In this document: piece after piece, positions 26,698 through 34,830 of the stretch
How the letters are laid out: every line of letters starts with the position of its first letter
Numbering within the stretch: the first letter of the stretch is position 1
Assembly: GCF_026410085.1 (NCBI RefSeq)
Contig: NZ_CP112866.1
Span: 868,001-932,000 of the forward strand
Source: Pseudomonas quebecensis
GTDB lineage: Bacteria; Pseudomonadota; Gammaproteobacteria; Pseudomonadales; Pseudomonadaceae
Reading direction: 5' to 3'
DNA: 64,000 bases
Program-made: the position numbers and the translations under genes
The notes under the pieces: generated by a model
Told to the model about the DNA's origin: nothing
Databases searched by the model: none
The model's input: the letters and a program-made list of their open reading frames with translations, nothing else

Positions 26698-26792
26698 TAA
26701 CCGCGCTCGCACCCGCGCCGTTATCGTTGATCCTGTGGCAACACACCTCCACAGTGCTTGCCGAGCATCACTTCTCAACGGGAGAGTCGAAT

Positions 26793-27134
26793 ATGTCCAC
26801 CCCCATTCCCGCGAGCCATATGGCCTTTATCCGCGCCCGCAGCGGGTGCAGCACCGAACTGGGTGCACGCTTGAGCAGTTTGATCGAACCGGGCCGCCAG
26901 GCGCAGGGTTGCCTGCAATTTTCGTTGCAGCATTCCCAGGTCGATCCCGATGTGTGGCTGGTCTCGGGCCTCTGGAGCAGCGAGCAGGCGATGAGCGCCT
27001 ACTTCAACTCGCCGGCCCTGATGATCTTTACCGAACTGTTGAACGACATGGTCGTGCGCAGCATAGACTTCCAGACCTTCACCGATGCCTGCGCCGTCAA
27101 TGCCTACGGTGAGTACCTGCAACTGGCCGGTTAA
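26793..27134 (+). CDS. Antibiotic-biosynthesis-monooxygenase (ABM) domain protein, putative quinol monooxygenase
   Basis: A 113-residue small protein with the dimeric ferredoxin-like ABM fold. Seen: FIRARSGCSTELGARLSSLIEP, PGRQAQGCLQFSLQHSQ, and VWLVSGLWSSEQAMSAYFNS, the usual pattern of YgiN-like quinol monooxygenases. Such proteins oxidise quinols or aromatic metabolites without a cofactor. The ATG at 26793 follows GGGAGAG; the reading frame is open upstream to 26727 but without a good ribosome site. The gene diverges from an AraC-type regulator and is its likely target. The real substrate is not known. Confidence 0.8.
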   Translation: MSTPIPASHMAFIRARSGCSTELGARLSSLIEPGRQAQGCLQFSLQHSQVDPDVWLVSGLWSSEQAMSAYFNSPALMIFTELLNDMVVRSIDFQTFTDACAVNAYGEYLQLAG

Positions 27135-27176
27135 TGGTTAGAATGGCCACCTTTTCCATTGGCCAGGACCTGCAAC

Positions 27177-27422
27177 ATGGCACGTAAACAATTTGCTCAG
27201 CACGAAGCCGTTTCCGCCGTAGTACCGGGTGAAGGGGGCTACAGCGCCGCCGTCGCCGTCAAAGCGCTGGACGGCATGGGCGCCCCGCGGTTTCACAAGA
27301 TCCTCGATGGGCAGACGTTCAAAACTGCCTCCGATGCCGATGATGCGGCCACCGTGCAGCTTGAGCAGCTTGTGAATGTGGATGAAGAAGGTCAACTGAC
27401 CTGGGCGAGCGCCACCCGCTGA
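27177..27422 (+). CDS. Small conserved-looking protein of unknown function
   Basis: An 81-residue soluble protein without signal peptide or membrane helix. It starts MARKQFAQHEAVSAVVPG, with AGGA about ten bases before the ATG. It is acidic in its C-terminal half (ASDADDAATVQLEQLVNVDEE). I do not recognise the family. A ribosome site and GC-rich third codon positions support it being real. It is 42 bases after the monooxygenase gene and may share its transcript. Confidence 0.65.
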   Translation: MARKQFAQHEAVSAVVPGEGGYSAAVAVKALDGMGAPRFHKILDGQTFKTASDADDAATVQLEQLVNVDEEGQLTWASATR

Positions 27423-27438
27423 ACAACGGCGCTGATCT

Positions 27439-27525
27439 GATGTGGAAGGGAGCTCGCCACAAGAACCTCATTTTCTCAGGTTATGTGTAGATACCCATGG
27501 TCATCGGGGGCAAGCCCCTCCCACA
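27439..27525. repeat. REPIN between the small protein gene and the flavin reductase gene
   Basis: A degenerate REP (tgtggaagggagctcgcc) at 27441 and a good inverted copy (atcgggggcaagcccctccca) at about 27503 are separated by about 45 bases. They lie between two convergent genes. Confidence 0.7.
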
Positions 27526-27542
27526 GTTTGACTGTATTTCAG

Positions 27543-28175
27543 TCAGGGTTTGCTGGCGCCTGGGCGGTACATCTTGAATAACGCCTCCGGCCCCAACTGG
27601 AAGTAATCCGCCGGGCCGCCACCACGCAAAATCGGCTCGGCGGCGGCGGTGTCGTACACGCCGTCCTTGAGCAGCCACTTGGCAATGTGAACGGCGACCA
27701 CTTCGCCCAGCACCAGCCAGCTTGGCACCAGCGCCTTATCGGCACGTTGCAACTGGATGATTTGCGTCACCTTGCACTCGAACGACACCGGGCTTTCGCC
27801 CACCCGCGGTACGCCCACGATTTTCGACGGCACCGGGGTCAGGCCGGACAGCTCGAATTCATTCACGTCCGGCGAGACCGCCGCGCAGCTCTGGTTCATC
27901 TGATCGGCCAACGGGCGGGTGGCCAGGTTCCAGACGAACTCGCCGGTCTGTTCGATGTTGTTCAGGCTGTCTTTGCGCCCGACGCTGGAGAACCCAATGA
28001 TCGGCGGAACGTAGTTGAACGCGTTGAAGAAACTGTAGGGCGCCAGGTTCAGGCGGCCCTCGTTGTCGTGTGACGAAATCCAACCGATCGGCCGTGGGCC
28101 GATGATGGCGTTGAACGGGTCATGGGGCAGGCCGTGGCCGTTGGCCGGTTCGTAGAAGTGGATATCGTCAGGCAT
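27543..28175 (-). CDS. Flavin-reductase-like flavoprotein (DIM6/NTAB type)
   Basis: A 210-residue protein with the split-barrel FMN-binding fold. Seen: FNAIIGPRPIGWISSHDNEG, NLAPYSFFNAFNYVPPIIGF, and DSLNNIEQTGEFVWNLATR, the canonical series for this family. Members bind FMN and reduce free flavin or other small molecules. The start at 28175 has AGGAA ten bases upstream; an earlier start at 28250 would extend it without family similarity. The gene stands alone between a REPIN and a protease gene. No partner monooxygenase is coded next to it. Confidence 0.88.
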   Translation of the reverse strand: MPDDIHFYEPANGHGLPHDPFNAIIGPRPIGWISSHDNEGRLNLAPYSFFNAFNYVPPIIGFSSVGRKDSLNNIEQTGEFVWNLATRPLADQMNQSCAAVSPDVNEFELSGLTPVPSKIVGVPRVGESPVSFECKVTQIIQLQRADKALVPSWLVLGEVVAVHIAKWLLKDGVYDTAAAEPILRGGGPADYFQLGPEALFKMYRPGASKP

Positions 28176-28271
28176 GGGCCGGGTTTCCTGCTGGGTAGCT
28201 CTGGGGGGGCCAGTATAGTGCAAGGCGTGGCGATGGATTTCCACAGTCATCCACCGGGTATCGAGGTGCGG

Positions 28272-29780
28272 TCAGCGGCGAGGCGATGCTTGGGCCGGCT
28301 GCAGCACGGGACAATGCGTTGATTGATCGATCACATCCGTGCGGGTCGCCGAAGGTTGGCCAGCCACGTCGCGCGCATAGCTGCACACGGTGATTGGGAG
28401 CTGCGCGGCGTGGTAGGTAATGCTGTCGCCAGTCGGCGCGTAGCGTGGGTCGTAGCTGCCTGCGCAGGATGCGGCTGAGGGCTCGACGTAGGCGTAATAA
28501 TGCATGAACTCTGTGTGAGGGATGTTCCAGTTTATCCGGTAAATCAGGCTGACCTGCGGCGCTGGCGTCGCAGGGGTCAGGAACACTGCATGCGTAAACG
28601 CGTTGTGCAGCAAGGCGGGTGTCAGCGGCTGGTTGCGAGTTGCGAGACCGATGATGCACAACACATGCGCGCCGAGCGCCGGGCCTATGGCCTGGTTGAT
28701 ATAGGCGTCCGGCGAAGCAACCGCGGGGTGGTAGCCGTCGATGGCTCGGCAAGCTTTGACACTGTCGGTGGTCTTGAATCGATAGAACGGGTCTTGAGTG
28801 GAGAACCGGATATTCCAGGTAGGCCAGATGCGCTGCCCGGCCTCACCCTGCTGCATATGGACGAACGGGGGCAGGTTCCAGGGCTCCTCCAGGGTTATTT
28901 CGACGGATTTGAGCTGACAATCCTTGGTGTTGTTGGTGAACACCCCATCGACGAAACAATGCAGCAGGCCGTGGGCCGGATAGCTGTAGTTGAACTTGGC
29001 GGCTTCACAAGCTGAGATATTCTGGCAATTGGCGAGAAGGTCTTTTGTGATGACCGCCGAGACCTTGCTGACGATGCTGGTGACTTCGTTTGTATGGCGA
29101 TCCAGCATCGGGCTGCCGGAACTGCCGTACTGAAGGTCGCTGCAGCGGTTTTTCAATGCGCCGGGGAAGACGCCAGGATGTTCGACAAAATCGCCTGTCG
29201 ATGACTCCTTGCAGGCGCTCATGCGCAAGCCCTTCTGGCGGAACCCGCTCGGGGAACCTACGTTGACCACGTCGCGCTCTCCGGCGTACTGGTAGGTCGC
29301 GGCGAGCTTGAGCGGCATGATCCCGTCAGCGATGAGCGTTGCCAGCGATTGATCCAGTTCGAGGATCGCCAGGTCGGTGCCGACCATGCTGCTCCAATGA
29401 GCCGTTTTGATGCGAAAGGTCTTGTGCTGACTGGGGGTATCGTGGAAGTACATGAAGGTGATGTCGGCGTCTATCGGCAGGCTGATACGTGCCGAACCGT
29501 AGCTGAAGAACACGCAGTGTCCGCTGGTCAGCACATAGGCCGGACCAACGGCTTCGTTTCGCCGGTTACGAGTGTTGAGCAGGACTGCGTTGCAGGTCTG
29601 CCCGATAGCGTTTTTCAAACGGCCGATACCGGACCACAGCGCATAGCGTTGGTCGTGGTTCTGCAATGCCACGGAGGGAGCCTGGTTGGCCAGTCCGTCT
29701 GCCAGATCCCTGGCATGGCCATGGCCGGCAATACATTGCAGCGCAAACAGTAGGGCGGGGATGCGGGAGCGGAACAACAT
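28272..29780 (-). CDS. Secreted trypsin-like serine protease
   Basis: A 502-residue exported protease. The signal peptide is about MLFRSRIPALLFALQCIAGH plus AHA. The catalytic triad can be read: His in VLTSGHCVFF, Asp in VGTDLAILELD and Ser in YGSSGSPMLDRH, giving a V8/trypsin-like (S1B-type) fold. The remaining 230 residues are rich in Cys and aromatic residues and match no domain I know. They could be a binding or envelope domain. The start has AAGGA upstream. It lies 118 bases after an M3-type oligopeptidase gene on the same strand. The two could cut proteins outside and peptides inside, but that link is inference. Confidence 0.8.
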   Translation of the reverse strand: MLFRSRIPALLFALQCIAGHGHARDLADGLANQAPSVALQNHDQRYALWSGIGRLKNAIGQTCNAVLLNTRNRRNEAVGPAYVLTSGHCVFFSYGSARISLPIDADITFMYFHDTPSQHKTFRIKTAHWSSMVGTDLAILELDQSLATLIADGIMPLKLAATYQYAGERDVVNVGSPSGFRQKGLRMSACKESSTGDFVEHPGVFPGALKNRCSDLQYGSSGSPMLDRHTNEVTSIVSKVSAVITKDLLANCQNISACEAAKFNYSYPAHGLLHCFVDGVFTNNTKDCQLKSVEITLEEPWNLPPFVHMQQGEAGQRIWPTWNIRFSTQDPFYRFKTTDSVKACRAIDGYHPAVASPDAYINQAIGPALGAHVLCIIGLATRNQPLTPALLHNAFTHAVFLTPATPAPQVSLIYRINWNIPHTEFMHYYAYVEPSAASCAGSYDPRYAPTGDSITYHAAQLPITVCSYARDVAGQPSATRTDVIDQSTHCPVLQPAQASPRR

Positions 29781-29898
29781 GGCAAGTCCTTGGTAAGTGG
29801 CACTGTAGCGGTTGTGCCCGTTGTACTTGACCTGCCGGATCGAAACGCCCTGCATAGTTATCGAGGTGGCGAACGGGGCTTCAGGCTATCGCCAGGGT

Positions 29899-31908
29899 TC
29901 AAATTCTCGCGGACTCCCGGTTGCCGACAAAACTTGCCAGCGCACTTATCAGCGATCCGTCATCGCCATACGTGATGAACGCAGCGCGGAATGCTTGTGC
30001 AGTGGCGGGGTTGAACAACCCATCGCGTTTGAATCGCGCAAACGCCCGGGCAGCCAGTACACCGGACCATCGGTAGGAATAGATTCTGGCGCCATAGTCC
30101 CCGACCAGTTGTTCGAAGCTGTTGACCGGCCGAGCATCTTCAGGCCATTGAAGGTGGCCTATTTCTGCGTTGACACGGGTGAACACCTGATCAGGTGTTT
30201 GCCCGTCGCCATGGGCACGGTGCAGCTCCAGGTCGACCCACGCGGTCAGTAAAAGGCTGGCAGTTTCCCAGCTGGTCTGAGTCTGCACATAGCGAGTTAC
30301 TCTGCTGGCGAGCGCCTGCGGTAATGGCTGCCCGCTTTGAAAATGGCCTGATAACCAGGTTAGGAATGACGCTTCAAAGCAGAACTGCTCGAAAACCTGG
30401 CTGACGAACTCCGAGGTGTCGTGAGCCAGTTGACCGACACCTGAAATGGTCCGATACGGCGCGGCGGTCAATAGGTGCTGGCAACAGTGACCGAATTCAT
30501 GCAACAGCACCCTGAGTTGCAAATGATCGAGCAGGCAAGGCTGGGTGTCGGTGGGAGGCGACAACCCAATGCTCAATACTGCAATGGGATGGCGGGGACG
30601 CCCTTCGGTGCTGATTCGGCGGTTGCGCAAGCCCACGGTCGCCCCAGGCTCTGATTTTCCCTCACGGCGATAGGGGTCGACAAACAAGTATCCGAGGGGC
30701 TGCGCATATTCCCTGACTTCAAATACGCGGACATCGGTATGCCATGTATCGGCGGTGCTTTGCTCCAGGAGCTCAACGCCCATGAGCATCTGCACCAGGC
30801 TGCGCAAATGCTGTAATACGTTCTCCCATGGAAAGTACTCGCGCAACGCCGACTGAGAGATACCCGCGATATCCTCGCGGATTTTCTGCGCGAAGTAATC
30901 ATGGTCCCAGGGGCGCGTGCCTGTGATTCCGTGCTGCTGGGCATAGTGCTCAAGCTGCTCGGCATCGCGGGTAAAAGTACTTCGCGCTTGTTCAATTTGC
31001 TGGCGTAAAAATCTGACCACTTGCTCGGGTGTATCCGCCATCTGATCGGCCAGTGCTAACTGGGCAAAATTGGGATAGCCAAGCAGGCGGGCTTTTTCGT
31101 GGCGATCTTCAAGCAGCAGAGTCAGCACCGGCTCGTTGCCGTCTCTGGAACCATCAGACGCGGTGCCTGAAGCGCGGCTGTAGTAGGCCGTCATCATTTC
31201 CTGACGCAACGCCCGATTGTCGGCGTAGGTCATGACCTCTTGATAAGTGTGATCGGAAAGGGTCAACAGCCAACCCGGAAGGCCGCTGGCTTGCGCCGCT
31301 GCCTGCATTGATATCAGGGCGGCAGGGGACAGGCCGCTCAACAGGGCGCTGTCTTCGATGTGCTTGCTCCAGGCCTTGTTTGAATCGTCCACGCGCTCCA
31401 GGAACTCGTGCTGCCATTGACTGATCTGGTCATTCAAGTCGCGCAGTTTTACTTGCTGGTCGAGGGCGAGATCAAGACCGGCGAAGTGGAAGTGACGCAA
31501 AGCTTTACGGAGGGCACATTGACGTTGCTGGTTGAAAAGAGCCGCAATCGGGCTGTCGGCGAGCTGACGATAAAGCCGATACAGCGCGGCGTTCCGTGCC
31601 CGGTCATGTTTGTACTGCTCTGCCAGGGCATGACAGCGAAAGATAGACTCGTGCCAAGCCGGAGCCCGGTGCGTGGAGCCGAGCAGTTGAATGATGCCGA
31701 GGGTTTCTTCCAGGCGCGCTTCCAGCTCATCCACGGCCAGTACGAGGTCGTCCCAGGTCGGGAAGGGGGCTTGGCTGTTGATGATCGCTGCCGTGGCGAG
31801 GTGGTTCTCGGCGATGATCGCCTGCACGGCGGGCACCAAGTGCTCTACCTGTATGGCTTGGAAGGGCGGTAGCTCATAAGGTAGCAACAGCGGATTGGTT
31901 TTGAGCAT
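29899..31908 (-). CDS. M3-family oligopeptidase (oligopeptidase A-like)
   Basis: A 669-residue zinc peptidase of the thimet/oligopeptidase A family, which degrades short peptides in the cytosol. The zinc motif is LLHEFGHCCQHLL (HExxH form) near residue 458, with the downstream Glu in DTSEFVSQVFEQF. The N-terminal region is the helical lid typical of the family. The start at 31908 is preceded by GGAAGAAG; upstream in-frame codons to 32127 look like read-through of non-coding sequence. The family name PrlC fits, but this may be a second copy, because gene context differs from the usual prlC locus. Confidence 0.9.
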   Translation of the reverse strand: MLKTNPLLLPYELPPFQAIQVEHLVPAVQAIIAENHLATAAIINSQAPFPTWDDLVLAVDELEARLEETLGIIQLLGSTHRAPAWHESIFRCHALAEQYKHDRARNAALYRLYRQLADSPIAALFNQQRQCALRKALRHFHFAGLDLALDQQVKLRDLNDQISQWQHEFLERVDDSNKAWSKHIEDSALLSGLSPAALISMQAAAQASGLPGWLLTLSDHTYQEVMTYADNRALRQEMMTAYYSRASGTASDGSRDGNEPVLTLLLEDRHEKARLLGYPNFAQLALADQMADTPEQVVRFLRQQIEQARSTFTRDAEQLEHYAQQHGITGTRPWDHDYFAQKIREDIAGISQSALREYFPWENVLQHLRSLVQMLMGVELLEQSTADTWHTDVRVFEVREYAQPLGYLFVDPYRREGKSEPGATVGLRNRRISTEGRPRHPIAVLSIGLSPPTDTQPCLLDHLQLRVLLHEFGHCCQHLLTAAPYRTISGVGQLAHDTSEFVSQVFEQFCFEASFLTWLSGHFQSGQPLPQALASRVTRYVQTQTSWETASLLLTAWVDLELHRAHGDGQTPDQVFTRVNAEIGHLQWPEDARPVNSFEQLVGDYGARIYSYRWSGVLAARAFARFKRDGLFNPATAQAFRAAFITYGDDGSLISALASFVGNRESARI

Positions 31909-32000
31909 GGGTACTTCTTCCTTGGACGTGGCGGTCGAAACCGCCAGTCTAGAAAGATGAAGTGCGCGCGGACGATACGTATATAGCGGGTAGCGATCCC

Positions 32001-33320
32001 TTAGTCCGTCGTAATCCGCGAGTGCTTGCGGGTGTCCTTCATGGTCACATAGACCACCAGCGACACCGCGATACACGCGGTCACGTACCAGTAGTATCCG
32101 GTTTCCATCCCGATGCTCTTGAACCACAACGCGATGTATTCAGCGGTACCGCCGAAGATCGACACGGTCAGCGCGTACGGCAGGCCGACGCCCAGGGCGC
32201 GGATTTCAGTGGGGAACAGTTCGGCTTTGACCACCGCGTTGATCGAGGTGTAGCCGCTGACAATGATCAGCGCCGCCATGATCAGGAAGAACGCGCCCCA
32301 CCAGGTCTGGATGGTGTGCAAGGTGCTGAGGATCGGCACGGTGAACAGCGTGCCGAGGATGCCGAAGGCGATCAGGATCGGCCGGCGCCCGACCTTGTCC
32401 GACAGCCCGCCGACGATAGGTTGCAGGCACATGAACAGAAACAGCGTCGCCGCCGAGATGGTGGTGGAGTCGGAAATGCTCATGCCGACGGTGTTCACCA
32501 GGTATTTCTGCATGTAGGTGGTGTAGGTGTAGAACGCCAGGGTGCCGCCCATGGTCAGGCCGACCACGGTCATCAGTTCCTTGGGGTGCCGCAGCAAGGT
32601 GCGCATGGCGCTTTCCTTGGCTTTTTCCTTCTTGGTGAACGACTCGGTTTCTTCCATGCCGCGACGCAGGTACAGCGCGACCACGGCACACAGGGCGCCG
32701 ATGGCGAACGGGATACGCCAGCCCCAGTCGTAGAGTTGCTCGGTGGTGAGCACTTGTTGCAGCACGATCAATACCGCCAGCGCGATGAGCTGGCCGGAGA
32801 TCAGGGTCACGTACTGGAAGCTGGAGAAGAAGCCCCGGCGTTCCTTGGTTGCCATTTCACTCAGGTAGGTGGCCGAGGTGCCGTATTCGCCACCCACCGA
32901 TAAGCCCTGCAGCAGGCGAGCAAATACCAGCAGGATCGGTGCACCGACACCAATGGTTTCGTAGCCGGGGCTGAGGGCGATGATCAGCGAGCCGAAGCAC
33001 ATCAGCAGTACCGAGGCCATCAGCGCGGCCTTGCGACCTTTGTAGTCTGCATACAAACCCATCAGCCAGCCGCCGATCGGGCGCATCAGGAAGCCCACGG
33101 CGAAGATCGCGGCGGTATTGAGTAATTGGGCGGTGGTGTCGCCTTTAGGGAAAAAGGCTTTGGCGAAGTACAGCGAGAAGGCGGCATAGACATACCAGTC
33201 ATACCACTCGACCATGTTGCCCACCGAGCCGCTGAAGATCGATTTGATCCGGCTGGTGGTGGTGCGTTCTTTGGTCGGCACGGCTGCCGACCCTGCAGGC
33301 AGGGTGTTGGAGTTATCCAT
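32001..33320 (-). CDS. kgtP: Alpha-ketoglutarate/dicarboxylate permease (MFS, KgtP type)
   Basis: A 439-residue inner-membrane proton symporter of the metabolite/H+ symporter branch of the major facilitator superfamily. Twelve hydrophobic segments are present. Family marks are FSGSVGNMVEWYDWYVY near residue 30, RPIGGWLMGLYADYKGRKAA (the loop 2-3 motif), and QGLSVGGEYGTSATYLSEM. I placed the start at 33320, where AAGG lies eight bases upstream, rather than at 33335. The MifR/MifS genes lie just behind its promoter, and a sigma-54 promoter with paired upstream sites is visible, so expression should depend on external alpha-ketoglutarate. Confidence 0.92.
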   Translation of the reverse strand: MDNSNTLPAGSAAVPTKERTTTSRIKSIFSGSVGNMVEWYDWYVYAAFSLYFAKAFFPKGDTTAQLLNTAAIFAVGFLMRPIGGWLMGLYADYKGRKAALMASVLLMCFGSLIIALSPGYETIGVGAPILLVFARLLQGLSVGGEYGTSATYLSEMATKERRGFFSSFQYVTLISGQLIALAVLIVLQQVLTTEQLYDWGWRIPFAIGALCAVVALYLRRGMEETESFTKKEKAKESAMRTLLRHPKELMTVVGLTMGGTLAFYTYTTYMQKYLVNTVGMSISDSTTISAATLFLFMCLQPIVGGLSDKVGRRPILIAFGILGTLFTVPILSTLHTIQTWWGAFFLIMAALIIVSGYTSINAVVKAELFPTEIRALGVGLPYALTVSIFGGTAEYIALWFKSIGMETGYYWYVTACIAVSLVVYVTMKDTRKHSRITTD

Positions 33321-33383
33321 CGAAGGAACCTTCATCTAGTTGTTTTTATGAAGCCGCGTGAGCGCAGCCTGGCTGGGGCTATA

Positions 33384-33398
33384 GCAGGAGCTGTGCCA
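33384..33398 (-). promoter_or_regulatory. Sigma-54 (-24/-12) promoter of kgtP
   Basis: Minus-strand tggcacagctcctgc has the GG of -24 and the GC of -12 at the right spacing and matches TGGCAC-N5-TTGC except for one base. It lies about 64 bases before the kgtP start, leaving a leader of about 50 bases. Confidence 0.7.
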
Positions 33399-33442
33399 GG
33401 GGGATGAAGGCCCGGCCTAGAAGGGTCGCCGGTTTTTTTTGA

Positions 33443-33487
33443 GCGGATATTCGCCGATGCTTTTCAGGCGATAAGCGGAAATCCGCC
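33443..33487. promoter_or_regulatory. Paired enhancer-like sites (candidate MifR binding sites)
   Basis: Two palindromic 13-mers, gcggatattcgcc at 33443 and gcggaaatccgcc at 33475, are alike at 11 of 13 bases and start 32 bases apart, about three helical turns. They lie 45 to 100 bases upstream of the sigma-54 promoter, the usual place for NtrC-type activators. Confidence 0.65.
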
Positions 33488-33504
33488 TAAGCCGGATGCT
33501 GCGC

Positions 33505-34830
33505 TCAGAGGAACGCTTCTCGGGTCAAGCCGTGGCGCTGCATCTTTTCGTTGAAGGTTCGCCGAGGCAGTTGCAGTTCGGCCAGAACCGCCTTGATATC
33601 GCCCTTGTGCCGCGTCAGCGCGGCTTTCAGGCACTGTGCTTCGAATGCTTCCTGCTGCGCCGCCAGGGATTGCCCGGCCTCGATACCTTCCGGCTCCGGT
33701 TCGCCCAACCCCAGTACCTGACGTTCGGCGACGTTGGCCAGCTCGCGAACATTGCCCGGCCAGTCATGGCTGAGCAGACGACCCAGCTGCGCACCGCCGA
33801 GTGGTTCGACCGTGCGGCCGAGGCGCTCGGCGGCGCTGTGCGCAAAGTGCTCGTAGAGCAGAGGAATATCTTCACGGCGTTCGCGCAGCGGAGGCAGGCG
33901 CAGTTGCGCAACGTTCAGGCGATACGCCAGATCTTCACGAAAGCGCCCGGCGCGGGCCTCTTCCAGCAGGTCGGGCTTGGTCGCGGCGATGATGCGCAGA
34001 TCCACGTGGATGCTCTGGTTGGAACCCAGGCGCTCAAGTTTCTGCTCCTGCAACACCCGCAGCAGCTTGACCTGCTGGGCCAGGGGCATGCTCTCGATTT
34101 CATCGAGGAACAGGGTGCCACCATGGGCATACTCCAGTTTGCCGACGCGCTTGCCCTGGGCCCCGGTAAAGGCTCCGCTTTCATGCCCGAACAGTTCGGC
34201 CTCGAACAGTTGCTCGGGAATCGCCGCGCAGTTGAGCGCCACAAAGGGCTTTTTTGCCCTCGGCCCAAAATCATGCAGGCAACGGGCGACCAGTTCCTTG
34301 CCGCTGCCGGTTTCGCCGCGGATCAGCACATTGACCGGCAGGGCCGCCAGGTCCAGCACCTGGCGGCGCAGGTTCTGCAGCGCGCGCGACATGCCCAGCA
34401 AGCTCGACTCCAACTGTGCCCGCTGGCCGGCCTGCTGATGCAGACGGCGGTTCTCCAGGATCAAGCTGCGTTTGTCCAGGGCGCGACGCAGGCTGTTGAG
34501 CAGGGCATCGGGGCTGAAGGGCTTTTCGAGGAAGTCGTAGGCACCGTCGCGCATCGCCTCGACAGCCATCGGCACATCACCGTGACCGGTGAGCAGGATC
34601 ACCGGCAAGTCCGCATCGCGTCGTTGCACTTCGGCCAGCAACTCCAGACCACTGAGCCCTGGCATGCGCACATCGCTCAGGATCACCCCGGCGAAGTCCC
34701 TGGGCAGTTGCGCCAGGCATGCCTCGGCGCGGCTGAACAACTGCACGTCGAAGCCTGACAGGCTCAACCATTGCTCCACGGCCGTGCGAATGCTGGCTTC
34801 GTCATCGACCACAATTACGGTGTTCAACAT
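33505..34830 (-). CDS. mifR: NtrC-type response regulator MifR (DctD-like)
   Basis: A 441-residue sigma-54 activator. The receiver domain has DDE near residue 8, the phospho-acceptor Asp in VILSDVRMPGLSG and Lys in FLEKPFSPDAL. The AAA+ domain has the Walker A GETGSGKEL, the sigma-54 contact loop ESGAFTGA and the arginine stretch LRERREDIPLL. A C-terminal Fis-like helix-turn-helix (HKGDIKAVLAELQLPRRTF) follows. Its start overlaps the end of the sensor gene by seven bases. MifR is known in P. aeruginosa to activate alpha-ketoglutarate uptake with RpoN. Here it sits directly next to a kgtP-type gene. Confidence 0.9.
   Translation of the reverse strand: MLNTVIVVDDEASIRTAVEQWLSLSGFDVQLFSRAEACLAQLPRDFAGVILSDVRMPGLSGLELLAEVQRRDADLPVILLTGHGDVPMAVEAMRDGAYDFLEKPFSPDALLNSLRRALDKRSLILENRRLHQQAGQRAQLESSLLGMSRALQNLRRQVLDLAALPVNVLIRGETGSGKELVARCLHDFGPRAKKPFVALNCAAIPEQLFEAELFGHESGAFTGAQGKRVGKLEYAHGGTLFLDEIESMPLAQQVKLLRVLQEQKLERLGSNQSIHVDLRIIAATKPDLLEEARAGRFREDLAYRLNVAQLRLPPLRERREDIPLLYEHFAHSAAERLGRTVEPLGGAQLGRLLSHDWPGNVRELANVAERQVLGLGEPEPEGIEAGQSLAAQQEAFEAQCLKAALTRHKGDIKAVLAELQLPRRTFNEKMQRHGLTREAFL

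Larger units (their letters stand above)
26466..26792. promoter_or_regulatory. Divergent promoter region between the AraC-type regulator and the monooxygenase gene
   Basis: This 327-base gap holds no convincing gene. It holds two long related sequences in inverted orientation (26530-26561 on the minus strand, 26665-26697 on the plus strand), about 103 bases apart. I take them as operators of the AraC-type protein. Confidence 0.6.
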
